A stretch of DNA of 64,000 nt from contig JABELC010000018.1 in NCBI GenBank assembly GCA_028455995.1, positions 1-64,000 on the forward strand, given 5' to 3'. Both the position numbers and the translations under genes were made by a program. Positions 44,936-56,500 of the stretch are shown here, one piece after another; positions within the stretch are counted from its first letter, which is position 1; each line of letters starts with the position of its first letter. This stretch comes from Scleromitrula shiraiana (taxonomy: Eukaryota > Ascomycota > Leotiomycetes > Helotiales > Sclerotiniaceae). Under the pieces are notes generated by a model that searched no databases, was not told where the DNA came from, and saw only the letters and a list, made by a program, of their open reading frames with translations.

Positions 44936-46381
44936 ATTCCTGCTTTGAGATGTCGGGTATCTCATGCGCGGGTCAAACTATCAAACTCCGGGGACTTCCT
45001 AAAGCTTCTGGTACCAAGCTATAGTTGAAAAACTATATGTGGCTGAACTAATTCTTCAGGTAAATTTATTAGGGAGGACCTAACAAATACGGTAATAAAC
45101 CAGAAGATGATTGAAAATGAAATGGACTATCGCGGATCTAAATCAGTAACAGGTTTAAATAGACCCGCAAGCCAACGTAAATCTGTTATTGTAAAAGAGC
45201 AACGAGTAGACGGTAGTTGACGCATTAATTCCGGATACGGCTTGACCATGGTGAGTCAAGTAATGCGTTTAAGGTGTACTCTAATGGGTTCCGAAAGGAA
45301 TTATCAAACCAAAACCCTTTCTAAAATACATATTAACCAAATTCAACTTATACACTCTTATTCTACTATTGTACATACATTTAACTTAGAAAATACGAGC
45401 ATAAATAACCCTTGGTTCATAACAGGATTTTTTGATGCATGCCAGCCTTCGGAAGGGTGGATCTTTTACTATTTCCTTGAGAAATAAAGGAGGTGATACA
45501 TATTGTGAAGCTAGAATGGCTATTAGTTTACACAAGAAGGATTTAGAAACTTTAAAAAGTATTCAAATATACTTTAATGGTAAAGGTAGTTTAATAAAGC
45601 ACGGTGAGGATAGTCTTCAATATGTTATTACTTCTGTAAATCAACTTTCTAGTTTAGTTATACCACATTTCGATAACTATCCTTTAGTTAGTAAAAAATA
45701 TGCAGACTACCTTTTATTTAGGAAGGCTGTTCTTTTAATCAGAAATAAAGAACATTTAACCGCAGAAGGAATACAAGAGGTTGTATCCATCAAAGCTTCT
45801 ATGAATAAAGGTTTATCTGATGAACTACAGAGAGCTTTCCCTAATAGGATTGAAGTGCCTAGGCCTTTAGTGCCAGACTGTATCATACCTGATCCTCAAT
45901 GAATAGCTGGGTTTACATCAGGTGAAGGTTGTTTTATGATTAAAATTAGCAAATCCCCTGCGTCTAAATTGGGATTTGGAATACAACTAATATTTCAATT
46001 AACTCAAGATAACAGGGACGAAAAGTTAATGAAGTGTATACTAGCCTATTTCGGATGTGGTATATTAGTGAAGGATGGTACTAAAACTGTTTTTTTTGTC
46101 AGAAAATTTTCTGACATTGTAGATATAATTATACCCTTTTTCAATAACCACAAAGTAGTAGGTGTAAAGTTACAAGATTACTTAGATTGATGTAAAGGAG
46201 CGTTGATAGTTAAGGTCAAAGGTCATTTGACTCTGCCTGGATTAGAGGAACTCCGAAAAATAAAAGCTGGTATGAATCGTAAGAGAGTATAATCACAGGT
46301 TAGGTTGTATAATAATATCAAGTAATATAATATAGTGTTGAGCTCTATTATTAATATATATTAAGATGAATTTGGTCTGCC
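44936..46381 (+). mobile_element. group IA-type intron in rns
   Basis: It interrupts the rRNA between acgtgccaca and (tg)atacaaagag, about position 1225 of E. coli 16S numbering by sequence comparison. The core gggtcaaactatcaaactcc (44972) continues identically for nearly 50 nt in the cox2 intron (62941). Further segments: atcgcggatctaaatcag (45130) and gtaaaagagcaacgagtagacgg (45191). Confidence 0.8.
45106..46292 (+). pseudogene. LAGLIDADG endonuclease split by a GC element
   Basis: The frame from about 45106 covers the core and leader (with H-S-Y-S-T near 45355) up to motif 1 GFFDA (near 45426), where the 22-nt element 45439-45460 shifts the frame; the first frame stops at TAA near 45487. 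The shifted frame (45432 to TAA 46290-46292) carries GGSFTISLR, PLVSKKYADY, motif 2 GFTSGEGCF (near 45909) and an intact C-terminus. Apart from the insert the gene is well kept. Confidence 0.8.
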
Positions 46382-46736
46382 ATGATACAAAGAGATGCAA
46401 AAATGTGAGTTTTAGCTAATCTCAAAAAGTAGGATAAAACATGGATTGTAGTCTGAAATTCGACTACATGAATAAGGAATTACTAGTAATCGTGAATCAC
46501 CACGTCACGGTGGATTTAATCTCAGATAGGTACTAACCACTCGTCAGGCGCCGAAAGAAGTATGTGCAATAAGTTTAGCTAACCACTATATTTTTAATTC
46601 TAGATAAATAGGTCTAGTTATTATAGTGGAAGGTTTTCGTATGCGTGACTTTAATTGGTGTTAAGTCGCAATACGGTTCGTGTAGTGGAAATTGCACGGG
46701 ATTAATTAATGTTAACAATAATAAAAAAAAAAAAGG

Positions 46737-46811
46737 GGCAGTACGACTACGTCGTACTGCCTAAAATCTATGCATGGTGCAGGGATCTCTCATTCGCAGA
46801 AATGAGAGATC
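46737..46811 (+). repeat. double-hairpin element after rns
   Basis: Two perfect 11-bp hairpins lie 22 nt apart: ggcagtacgac-tac-gtcgtactgcc (46737-46761) and gatctctcatt-(6-nt loop)-aatgagagatc (46784-46811). Paired hairpins of this kind are known as mobile double-hairpin elements in some fungal mitochondrial DNAs; a role in rns 3'-end processing is also possible. Confidence 0.6.
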
Positions 46812-47370
46812 ACTTAAATCTGGTTCGAGTCCGGAAATAGTTCATAAAAACAATAAACTTAAACATTAAAAGCAGACTCTGCTATGCCATGGTTGCTTGG
46901 CTACGCATGACGAAGTGTGTATGCGTGCGTGAATATCGTAATCAGTATTTATAGCGTTTTCACTTATTCTTGTATTGCTTATACCCAGAGCCTTTGCAGC
47001 TCTTCTGACTGAAAAAATTTTAAGTATTAGTATTATTTGTAAAATTTATAACCTTAACAGCTTACAATGTTTTAATTAAAGTTAGTTTTCTTGTCTTCCG
47101 AGTCTGCTTAGCCCGAGGCCGGTTTCACAGGCAGGCCCGATAAAAGCATATATAAATATAAAGTGTAATAGAATTGTTACCCCTTATCTAGAATAAGATT
47201 TATATTAACAACCTATATAAAGAGATATACGGCTGCTTTACTATCTATATATAAGAAGAGTTACACCAGCGCCATAACTTTATTATGTGATAACTGTAGC
47301 AGGTACAGTTTCACAGACCGAAGATAAATTAAATCTAATTTTCAAAAGTAAAGATCCGCCCCACGTAGTA
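46812..47370 (+). other. spacer between rns and trnY
   Basis: AT-rich, with a small inverted GC element (ggccggtttcacaggcaggcc, about 47118-47138). No gene is seen. Confidence 0.5.
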
Positions 47371-47455
47371 AGGAAACTTCCATAATTGGTAAGATGGGTT
47401 GAGCTGTAAACTCAATAGTATAGTACTTTTAAGAGTTCGAATCTCTTGTTTCCTA
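47371..47455 (+). tRNA. trnY: tRNA-Tyr (gua)
   Basis: Acceptor AGGAAAC/GTTTCCT, anticodon arm TTGAG-CTGTAAA-CTCAA (GTA), long variable arm, T-arm AAGAG-TTCGAAT-CTCTT. Long-variable-arm Tyr tRNA is normal in fungal mitochondria. Confidence 0.93.
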
Positions 47456-47690
47456 TGAATAATAGTTTTATATTATATAATAATTATAATTAATACAGTT
47501 TAAGGAATATATTTGCGCGTACGTACGTACGTGTGTGTGCCTTAATTTAACATTTATTGGTTGTATAACAGCAAACGTAGGTTGCTTCGCCTACCGAAAC
47601 TAAAGACTATTATTTTTAAGAAAGCAACCTGTTTATTTGTGCTGGGCTACGTATGGCAAAGCTCCTCCGCCGACATGCTTATGTTTTCAA
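47456..47690 (+). other. spacer with ACGT-repeat element
   Basis: It contains tttgcgcgtacgtacgtacg..tgtgtgtgcc (about 47513-47541), the inverted form of elements at 27776 and 42869. No gene is seen. Confidence 0.5.
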
Positions 47691-47761
47691 GCCTTTATAG
47701 CTCAATGGTAGAGCGAAATACTGTTAATATTTTTATAGATGTTCGATTCATCTTAAGGGCT
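47691..47761 (+). tRNA. trnN: tRNA-Asn (guu)
   Basis: Acceptor GCCTTTA/TAAGGGC, D-arm AGCTCAATGGTAGAGC, anticodon loop CTGTTAA (GTT), T-arm AGATG-TTCGATT-CATCT. Confidence 0.93.
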
Positions 47762-47782
47762 ATATATAAATTTTGAGATTAA

Positions 47783-47854
47783 GGCGTGTTAGCCTAATGG
47801 TAGGGCATTGTGTTTCGGCCACAAAGATTGCAGGTTCAAGTCTTGTACGCGCCT
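47783..47854 (+). tRNA. trnR: tRNA-Arg (ucg)
   Basis: Acceptor GGCGTGT/ACGCGCC, anticodon arm TTGTG-TTTCGGC-CACAA (TCG), T-arm around GGTTCAAGTC. With trnR(ucu) at 30845 it covers both Arg codon families. Confidence 0.9.
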
Positions 47855-47968
47855 AAACTACTATTCACTCTAAACGATATAATTCTTTTAGCTATCCTCA
47901 AAAAATGTAGTTTAATTTTTATCCTTTCAATTAGAAAGGATACGCGAGGTACTGTTTTAATATAATTT

Positions 47969-48694
47969 ATGCTTAGTTTAGTTGTTTTATGGGAAAGTTT
48001 CACCAATGGTTATAGAGCAGAAATTTTGGATGTTCTTTCATTGCTTGCTATCTTCTGTGGAATACTTATTATTGTTAGTAAAAATCCTATAGTATCCGCG
48101 TTATTTTTAATAGGTTTGTTTTTAAGCATTTCTTGTAATCTTATAATACTTGGTCTTAATTTTATTGGTCTATCTTATTTATTAGTATACGTAGGAGCTG
48201 TATCTATTCTGTTCTTATTTATCCTAATGTTAATAAATATTAGAATAAGTGAGTTATTAACTGATACTAGTAACAGTCATCCTTTAGCTATTATTATTTC
48301 TATTTATTTTTATTATTCTGTGCACCCTACAATACCGTTTGGTATTGCACCTTTTACTAATTATCTTTTTTTTAATATGAGTAATATTGGCGGATCCCTA
48401 TATTTTAAGTATAGTGGTTATTTTACATACTTATTTAAATTAAGCGGTATGGAGTCAGAGGACGCTTGCACAGGTATAGTTTATTTTGTTACTACTAGTA
48501 TTTGGGATGGAAATTTGTCAGAAACTAGCCATATAACAAGCATAGGTAATATTCTTTATACTAGCCATTGTTTATGATTAATATTAACTAGTCTAATACT
48601 TTTATTAGCAATGGTTGGGTGTATAGTTGTGACTTTTAAAAGTACTGACAGCAAATCTTCTACTTCTTCCACGAAGCCGGGTCGCTCAGGGTAG
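47969..48694 (+). CDS. nad6: NADH dehydrogenase subunit 6
   Basis: ATG 47969, TAG 48692-48694, 241 residues. Diagnostic segments: LSLLAIFCGILIIVSKNPIVSALFLIGLFLSI, SYLLVYVGAVSILFLFILMLINIR and the last helix LILTSLILLLAMVGCIVV. The C-terminus ends with a Ser/Lys tail (STDSKSSTSSTKPGRSG) that runs into HEG debris and may have been altered by it. Complex I membrane subunit. Confidence 0.95.
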
Positions 48695-49480
48695 CATTAA
48701 TAAAAGATGCTATTCTACATTAGCAATTAATAAAAGATGTTACTCTACATCAGCAATTAATAATAGTGTCTTAAAAGAAGGTTTAATCGTAGACCCCTGG
48801 TTTATAACAGGTTGTCTGATGCTGAATGTTTTTTTCAGTCAGTATATCAAGAAATAGTAATTATAAATTAGGTTGAAGAATCTGAGCTACTTACTATCGG
48901 TGTCGCTAAAGTAGACCTGGCTTTGTTGGAACTTGTTAAGAGTTATTTTGGTGTGGGAGCTATCTATGCGAAGCAGAACCCCCCCCCCCCCGGTTTCACA
49001 GGCGGGCGGCGGCGGTGTCAATACATCTCAGTACCGTGTTCAATCTATGAGAGATCTAACTGTTATATTTGAAGATTTCGATAAATATCCTTTAGTTACC
49101 TAGAAAAGAGAGGATTATATACTATTTAAAGAGATCTTTGCATTAGTGGAGTCTAAATATTCTCTCACTAATGAAGGGTTTAAATAGTATGAATTTAGGC
49201 CCTTCCCCCCCCCGGTTTCACAGGCAGGCGGTATTAAAGAAGAATTTCCCAGATTTAATGCATATTGCTAGAACCGAAATAAATAATACAATAGTGCACA
49301 ATCCCCAATGAATACCGGGATTTAATACTGGGGAAGGTTGTTTTGCGGTTTCGCTTGAGAGTGCTAAAACTACAGCTTGGAAGTATACAGCTAGGACTCG
49401 ATTTATTCTTACTCAACATAAGCGTGATCTTCTTTTGATGGGTTCTATAGTTTTATAGTTGTGACTATAGAACCAAAAAA
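48695..49480 (+). pseudogene. decayed LAGLIDADG endonuclease after nad6
   Basis: It starts with a 30-nt repeat (48699-48728 and 48729-48758) coding N-K-R-C-Y-S-T twice, then VDPWFITG with a damaged motif 1 and ISRNSNYKLGW. GC elements lie at about 48979-49012 and 49205-49230. Pieces LAKYFGVGAIY-like, DKYPLVT and EEFPDLMHIARTE follow. Motif 2 (GFNTGEGCF near 49320) is intact but the frame ends soon after. Many frameshifts; no function is expected. Confidence 0.78.
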
Positions 49481-49745
49481 TTAAAATACAAGATATAGCG
49501 CAGCTGGTAGCCAAAGCTCTTTGTAAATATAATTATAATCTATTAATTAAAAAATAAGACGTATTTAAGCCATCGATATTACAAGTTAAAGTTTTATATA
49601 ATGGTTATATTTTCTATTATGATAGTTTATTAATCTCTTTTTAGTCACTAAAATTCGCGCTTTGCCTACTTCTTTCTTCTCTTTTAATCAATAAGCAGGT
49701 AGGTACAAGCTATAGATATATATATAATACCTATTGTATAAATAA
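49481..49745 (+). other. spacer before trnV
   Basis: AT-rich; no gene is recognised. Confidence 0.5.
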
Positions 49746-49817
49746 AAGGGATTAGCTCAATGGTAGAGCAACCGTTTTACACACGGTAGGTTAGGTGTTC
49801 AAGTCACCTATTCCTTA
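49746..49817 (+). tRNA. trnV: tRNA-Val (uac)
   Basis: Acceptor AAGGGAT/ATTCCTT, D-arm TAGCTCAATGGTAGAGCA, anticodon arm ACCGT-TTTACAC-ACGGT (TAC), T-arm AGGTG-TTCAAGT-CACCT. Confidence 0.93.
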
Positions 49818-49930
49818 AATCTACTAACTTTTGGTTGGTAGATTCAATATATATAAAATTAATCTTTAATTTTATAAATAGTAATCTAAAAATTTTGGTA
49901 AAGAGAAAATAAAGTCCATTTAGGTATATT

Positions 49931-50042
49931 TTGAGGCACACCCGCCCACAGGTAGGAGGAGGAGCAGCGGGAGCCAGCCATGCCGGGCGCGTGTTTCACC
50001 CGCCCACGGGCGGAGGAGCTTTTACTACCAGCTGCGCCTCCC
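49931..50042 (+). repeat. GC-rich mobile cluster between trnV and trnK
   Basis: Dense GC sequence with several hairpin units (cacccgcccacaggtagg, gaggagcagcgggagccagcc, gtgtttcacccgcccacggg). The second unit is the reverse complement of part of the cluster at 28874-28896. Confidence 0.65.
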
Positions 50043-50056
50043 TTTAAAGGTATATA

Positions 50057-50128
50057 GAGACCTTAGTTTAACGGTAAAATACTAGACTTTTAATCTTTGT
50101 TATATAGGTTCGAATCCTATAGGTCTTA
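50057..50128 (+). tRNA. trnK: tRNA-Lys (uuu)
   Basis: Acceptor GAGACCT/AGGTCTT, anticodon loop CTTTTAA (TTT) on a stem with one mismatch, T-arm ATAGG-TTCGAAT-CCTAT. Confidence 0.88.
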
Positions 50129-50183
50129 AATAATTACTTTAAAGATTATTTTAAGATATAATCGATAACTCTCTAAAATATAA

Positions 50184-50254
50184 ACGGCTATAGGTTAATG
50201 GTAGACCTTTCGTCTTCCAAACGATTTGTGTCGATTCGAATTCGGCTGGCCGTA
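50184..50254 (+). tRNA. trnG: tRNA-Gly (ucc)
   Basis: Acceptor ACGGCTA/TGGCCGT, anticodon loop CTTCCAA (TCC), T-arm with loop TTCGAAT. Confidence 0.9.
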
Positions 50255-50265
50255 AAGTAACATAA

Positions 50266-50338
50266 GGGTTGATATTCTAATTGGTAAGAACCTTCTTTGT
50301 CATAGAAGTGTATATCGGATCGAGGCCGGTTTAACCCG
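50266..50338 (+). tRNA. trnD: tRNA-Asp (guc)
   Basis: Acceptor GGGTTGA/TTAACCC, anticodon arm CTTCT-TTGTCAT-AGAAG (GTC), T-arm CGG-ATCGAGG-CCG, unusual in its loop sequence. Confidence 0.88.
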
Positions 50339-50368
50339 TATACTTATATATAATAATTAAAATATATA

Positions 50369-50448
50369 GGAAAAGTTGTTATTGGTAAAACGAGATATTT
50401 GCTAAATATTGTGTTATACACCTGGATGTTCGAATCATCTCTTTTCCG
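50369..50448 (+). tRNA. trnS: tRNA-Ser (gcu)
   Basis: Acceptor GGAAAAG/CTTTTCC, anticodon loop TTGCTAA (GCT), long variable arm (GTGTTATACAC), T-arm GATG-TTCGAAT-CATC. Confidence 0.9.
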
Positions 50449-50491
50449 TATTATATATAAATATATAATATATTTTAATTAATGTATATAA

Positions 50492-50562
50492 AAGAGCATA
50501 GTTTAATGGTAAAATTTGAAGCTTCAAACTTCACATTCTCAGTTCAAATCTGAGTGCTCTTG
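50492..50562 (+). tRNA. trnW: tRNA-Trp (uca)
   Basis: Acceptor AAGAGCA/TGCTCTT, anticodon arm GAAG-CTTCAAA-CTTC (TCA), T-arm CTCAG-TTCAAAT-CTGAG. A UCA anticodon reads TGA, in line with code 4. The nad2 ATG begins at the next base. Confidence 0.94.
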
Positions 50563-53500
50563 ATGATAATTTTTTCTATCTTATTCTTATTACTGTCTAA
50601 TGCCGTCACTTTAAGACGAGACAAATCTATACTTTTTAGTAGAGTAGCTATCATAGTTTTACTTTACTCTTCTCTAATTGCTTTTAATAGCTTATACTTT
50701 TCGTATTTAGAAAGTGGTATAGGTTTATATAGTGGTTTATTCCATGCAACTGCTACTACACATGTTTTTCATATCTTTATTTTTTTTATTAGTGCTGCAA
50801 TTCTACAATTAACAGCTTTTTATCCAAGAAAGGTATGAATTGCAGAATATTCTTCAATAAGTAAATTGTTCTTGTATAATTTTCTTTACTATAGATCAAA
50901 AATAGTAAATAAAATGGGGGAGCAATTTAAAATAATAGAATACCCTGAGTGACAAACCGAGATATTGTCAATATTATGGGGTAAACTGTCAAATTCCGGG
51001 GACCTCCTAAAGCTTCTTATCCCAAATCTGGTTGAATTATACCGTGGTGGCTGAACTAATTTCTCAGGTAGGGGAATAACTCAGAAGATGACCCTTCGTA
51101 TTCTTAGGTTAACGATAAATTCTATTTCGGGTATAGGCCTAAGGTTATTGCGTAAGGGATGAAAAAATACGGTTTTTTCAGTCGAAAGATCAATGGACAA
51201 TCGCGGATCTAAATCAAACTATACGTTTGTAAAAGAGCAACGAGTAGACGGCAGTTGATTCATTGGGTCGCGTCCAGTGAATTTAAGGTATACTCTAAGA
51301 GGGTTCGAAAGAATTTCCTGAGCTGGAATTACATCCAATCAAATTCTAAATAAACGGCTATATTCAACAACTAATAATTCAAAAAATCTTACGCAAGCCA
51401 AAATATCTACTATAAATGAGGGTAGTTTTAATTTAAACCCTTGATTCGTCACAGGGTTTATAGACGGAGATGGTTCATTCGCTGTTTCTATTGCTAAGAA
51501 GAAATCAGGTATAGGTTGAAAAATTCAACCCTTATTAACTATAGGGTTAGATCAAAAAGATCTAGATCTTTTGGTCCAAATTAAAGATTTTTTTAAAGCA
51601 GGTAAGATTTATACCAGTAAAAGGGGGATAATATACTATACAGTAGGTTCTACAAAAGATATAATAAAATATATCTTACCTCATTTTGATAAATATCCTT
51701 TAGCTACTGCTAAATTAAAAGATTATTTGGTCTTTAAGAAAATAGTTCTTCTTATAGAAAAAGGAGAACATAATTCTTTACCCGGTTTATTTAAAATATT
51801 TTCACTAAGGGCTATCTTAAATAAAGGGTTACCAGGTAAGATAAAAACCGAATTTCCTGACATTATACCTGCTATTCTACCAGAATTTAATATATCCTCT
51901 GAATATAATCCCCATTGGTTATCGGGATTTATAGCTGCAGAAGGGTCTTTCTTTATTTCTCTTTATAAAAATGAGAAAAGAAAAGCTGGGTACGCAGTAA
52001 ATCTAGCTTTTAGTTTAAGTCAACATATTAAAGATATAGAGTTATTAGAAAGACTGGCTAAATACTTAAAATGTGGTAGAATCAGTGAAGCCAAAAATCG
52101 TGAAACAGCTGAATGAATTATCAGCAGGTCGGATGATATTAACCTTAAATTGATACCATTCTTAACAAATTATACTCTTTCAGGAGTAAAACTATTAGAT
52201 TTCGAAAGATTTAAAAAAGCGTCTATCTTAATAGAAAATAAAATGCACTTAACACCAGAGGGTGTTACATTAATAAAAGCTATTAAAGATGCAATGTATA
52301 ATAAGTAATTGTGCTAATAGAATGGTTAACTCGGTTTAGTTTGATTTTCAGGTTATAGTTGTATTTATTGATTAAAGGTTCATTATTTAGAATTTGTAAG
52401 ATAAATCCAGCTATCTCGTTAATATTATTATTTATTATAACAGGGGCTATCTTTTTAGTGTCAACTAGTGATTTAGTTTCTATCTTTTTATCTATAGAGC
52501 TACAAAGTTATGGGCGTGCGCCGGGAGAGGCTTACACTGCTGAGGTATTAATTATACTATCAGATATATTTGGCCTTCTTATTTTAAGAGGATATCTGCC
52601 ACGGGTAATCACCGGATGAATAGCTAATAACTACCATCTTGGGATAGCTGATTACAAAAGGATGAGTAAAAATGGACTGCCACATTTGGAGATTTATCCT
52701 AGTGGGGATAGTCATGGACAGGATAACGAATTTGATACGCATAGAGTGGCTCAGCTTGGCCCGTATGTCCTAAGCAGAATATCGCGGCATTCGAAAGGGA
52801 ACACAAATGTTAATATTAGTAGTCCATATATTATTAATTGCCAAAAACCCTTTGCTCACTTCAGGATAGAAGATTACAATGCGCAAAATCCTAAAACTAT
52901 CAACTTAAACGCCAGTGTTTTGCAACCCCGGGATCTAACCGCCTCTAAATACAGCTCGTATTCACGATCGTTTTTACTGCGGAGACAGAGTTTTCATAGT
53001 AGCTGTATAGCGAAGGAAAACAGTCAGAAATCGTTACCTCATGCTTCTCATGTCTCTAACATTAAGGGTGCTGAAGACCTCAACCTTGAGAAAGGCAGCG
53101 AATCAATTACATCTGTTAGTATGTGAGCCAAGGAGGAGGTAAATAAATATATTAGGAAAGACAACATGTATAATGGTCTAATCAACATTATTTCCAACCC
53201 TTTGTTTTTACAAGGATGTTATAATGAAATTAAGAGCAAACCTGGAAATATGTCAAAAGGAACTAACCCTGAGACTTTGGACGGTATTAACCTAAGTTGA
53301 TTTAATAATGTAGCCAAAGACTTAAAAACCGGTAAATTTAAGTTCCAACCATCCAGAAGAGTTATGATACCCAAACCAGGTAAGAAAGAACTTAGACCAC
53401 TTAGCGTAGGTAACCCTAGAGACAAAATAATCCAGAAAGCCTTAACAGTCGTTTTAGAAGCCATATGAGAGGATAAATTCTCCAACGATTCTTACGGATT

Positions 53501-56500
53501 TAGACCCAAAAGATCTTTACAACAGGCCCTTTACCAACTGTATAGGAACGGTTCAAATTATCAATGAGTTGTCCAATGGGATATATCCAAATGTTTTGAT
53601 AAGATACCACATGAAACAATTAATAATATTATCCAATCTACTATAGCTTGTGATAAAACTCTATTGCTTATAAAAAGATCCTTAAAGGCAGGGTACATCG
53701 ATCCCGATAGCGGTAAACTCATAGTACCCAAAGAAGGAACTCCGCAAGGTAGCGTTCTTAGCCCTCTTTTAGCCAATATAGTTCTTAATGAATTAGACCA
53801 ATTCATGACTAGAACTAAATCGACTCTCGAGAAGGGTAAAAAGAAAGCTAGAAATAAAGATTATGACAAGCTTACTAGCAAAATCCAATGATTACAGACG
53901 TCCAAACCTGGATCGCCCGAAATCAAAAGATTAGCCATTGAAAGAAGAAGCATACCTAGTATGATACACAATGACCCTAACTTTAAGAGAATTATGTATC
54001 TAAGGTACGCTGATGATTTCGTAATCCTAATTTCAGGATCTTCTGACGATGCCGCAATGATCAGGAATAGAGTGAAAGATATTCTTATTAAAAAATGTGG
54101 TCTGGAGCTAAATAAGGAAAAGACAATAATCACTGCGACTAAAGACGGATTTAAGTTTTTAGGAGCATGATGTATAAAACCTTCATCCCTTAAAGCTGGT
54201 CTATTTACACGTAAGTCTGGAAACCCTGGTAAGTTCAGAATGAGAATGAGAATTATGATACCCGTAGACGATATTATCCAAAAACTAATAACGAATAAAT
54301 TCGCCATAAGGAACGCTATGGGCATACCTACGGCCACAGCTAGACGTGAATTAGTTAATCTTACTCACCATGAAATCATTACATTCTATAACCACCGTAT
54401 CCAAGGATTACTAGTATTTTACAGCTTCGCCTCCAACCTTACAAGTCTGAGAAAGATTATTATGTTCCTACATCTTTCTTGTGCTTTAACCTTAGCTCTT
54501 AAATTCAAGCTAAGAACATGTAGAAAAGTCTTCAAGAAGTTTGGTAGAAACCTTACCGATACAGAGACAGACATTGGTCTTAAACTACCTAACTCTCTGA
54601 AAGTGACTCACAACTACTCTGGGACACAATCCTCCTCTAACACGGATAACTTACTTAAGATGTCATGATATAGAAAGATGACGAAATCTAGTCTGAATAA
54701 GGCATGTGTTATATGTAACTCTTTACACCAAGTAGAAATGCATCATATCAGAAAAGTTAAAGACGTTAAGAACAAAATCAAAACAGGTAATAGTACATAT
54801 GCTCAATGGACAGGGAGTTATTTAAGAAAACAAGTACCCCTTTGCGCTTATCATCATGACTTATACCACAGTGGGGATCTGAACTACGCAGATATGACTA
54901 AAATCCGTAGATATACATAATTCCGACCGCTATATTTATCAGATATTTGATGGAGAGCCGTATGATGGGAAACTATCACGTACGGTTCGGAGGGCAGGGT
55001 AAACAATCCTCTGACCCCTATTATACTTACTTAGTACATTATATAGAAACTCAGAGTTAGCTACAAGTGGTGGTTTGACGTATTTTTTATTAGGTGGTTT
55101 AAGCTCTTGTTTTATAGTGCGCCTTTGCGCTGAATGTTATTATGAGTCACGAAGACTTAGATATTATCCATACATATCTCCGATATCAGAGTTAGGTGAA
55201 GGGGAAAGCTCGACATTGAACATAGCATCTCTGACTAAAGGTGGAACAGGGCTAAATCGAATATGCCTAATAGTCCATCGAATCGATTCTTCTATGAGTA
55301 AAGCTATACTGCTTGAACCCAATTTACTAGGTGTCTCCACAAGAGGGCTATATCATGTTCGTGATAGGATATATGCATTGAGTGTGGCTTTGGTATGATG
55401 AGTCGCACTATGGATCAACTGCAACCGGGATACAACAAGTATTCATAATGTAAAGAGTTGGGACTCTAAGGAAGAATTTAAAATAACATTTGGAACTAAG
55501 GGATTGCCTAAAGCTCAAACGAGCCATGGTAACAGAGGAATCGTAGTACCAATTAAGGGAAGGATTTCAGGAATCGGTGTCCGAAATTTCTCCTCTGCCG
55601 CTGGAAGTTCCAGTACAGTATCGACTGACGGCTTAAGGAAAATTAGGAAAATTAACGAATTGTGTACAACTAATAGAGAATTTGTTGTTACAGACAAGCT
55701 ATACAACATACTTTATGATAAGGATATGTATTATTTAGCGTATAACAAATTGAAAAGCAAACCGGGTAATATGACTCCGGGGATAAACCCTACAACCCTA
55801 GACGGTATGTCCATCGAAGTTATAGAGAATATCATCAGAAGTTTGAAAGACGGTACTTTTAAATTCCTTCCGGGAAGGAGAGTATATATTCCAAAAGCCA
55901 ATGGTGATAAACGCCCTCTAATTATAGCCCCACCCAGAGACAAACTAGTACAGGAATGTATTAGAATGATTCTGGAAGCTATCTACGAACCTAGCTTCAG
56001 TGAATACAGCCACGGTTTTAGACCGAATAAAAGCTGTCACACAGCTCTTAGATCGTTAAAACAAAAATTTGTTATGGCAAAATGGTTTATAGAAGGAGAC
56101 ATATCCAAGTGTTTTGATGCTATAGACCATAATAAATTGATGGAGATCCTAAGTTTGAGGATTAAAGATAAAAGATTCTTAGATCTTATTCGGAAAGCGC
56201 TGAAGGCAGGTTATTTGGAATTCAACAAATATTCCCACTCCGTTGCTGGTACCCCTCAAGGATCCATTGTGAGTCCACTTCTAGCAAATATCTACTTAAA
56301 TAGTCTTGATGTCTTTATAACAGAGTTAAAAGAGAAATTTGACAAAGGAACTAAAGCTACCATCAACCCAATTTATAATAGATTATCCAGACGTAAAGAG
56401 AGGGCGAAAACAATCGAAGAGAAATTAGCTATACACAGATTACTTCTACAGGTTTCCTCTAAACTAAATATTGACCCAAATTTCAGAAAATTGGAATATA

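Larger units (their letters stand above)
43705..46706 (+). rRNA. rns: small subunit ribosomal RNA with one intron
   Basis: Conserved landmarks in order: gagtttgatggtggctctga (43710), gtgccagcagtcgcggtaata (44284), gattagataccctagtagtcc (44527), cgcgaaaaaccttacca (44703), acaagtcatcatggcc (44892), then after the intron gatacaaagagatgc (46384), gaattactagtaatcgtgaatc (46477), cgtcaggcgccgaaag (46541) and ttaagtcgcaatacggt (46660). Ends are estimates. There is no 3' anti-Shine-Dalgarno, as usual in mitochondria. Confidence 0.93.

Noticed and set aside
46771..46855. tRNA-like T-arm (tctggttcgagtccgga) after rns
   Set aside because: No matching 5' acceptor strand and no 7-nt anticodon loop; the upstream hairpins fit a double-hairpin element better.
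53861..54337. Minus-strand frame of 158 codons
   Set aside because: Antisense shadow of the group II reverse transcriptase, which has all expected motifs on the + strand.
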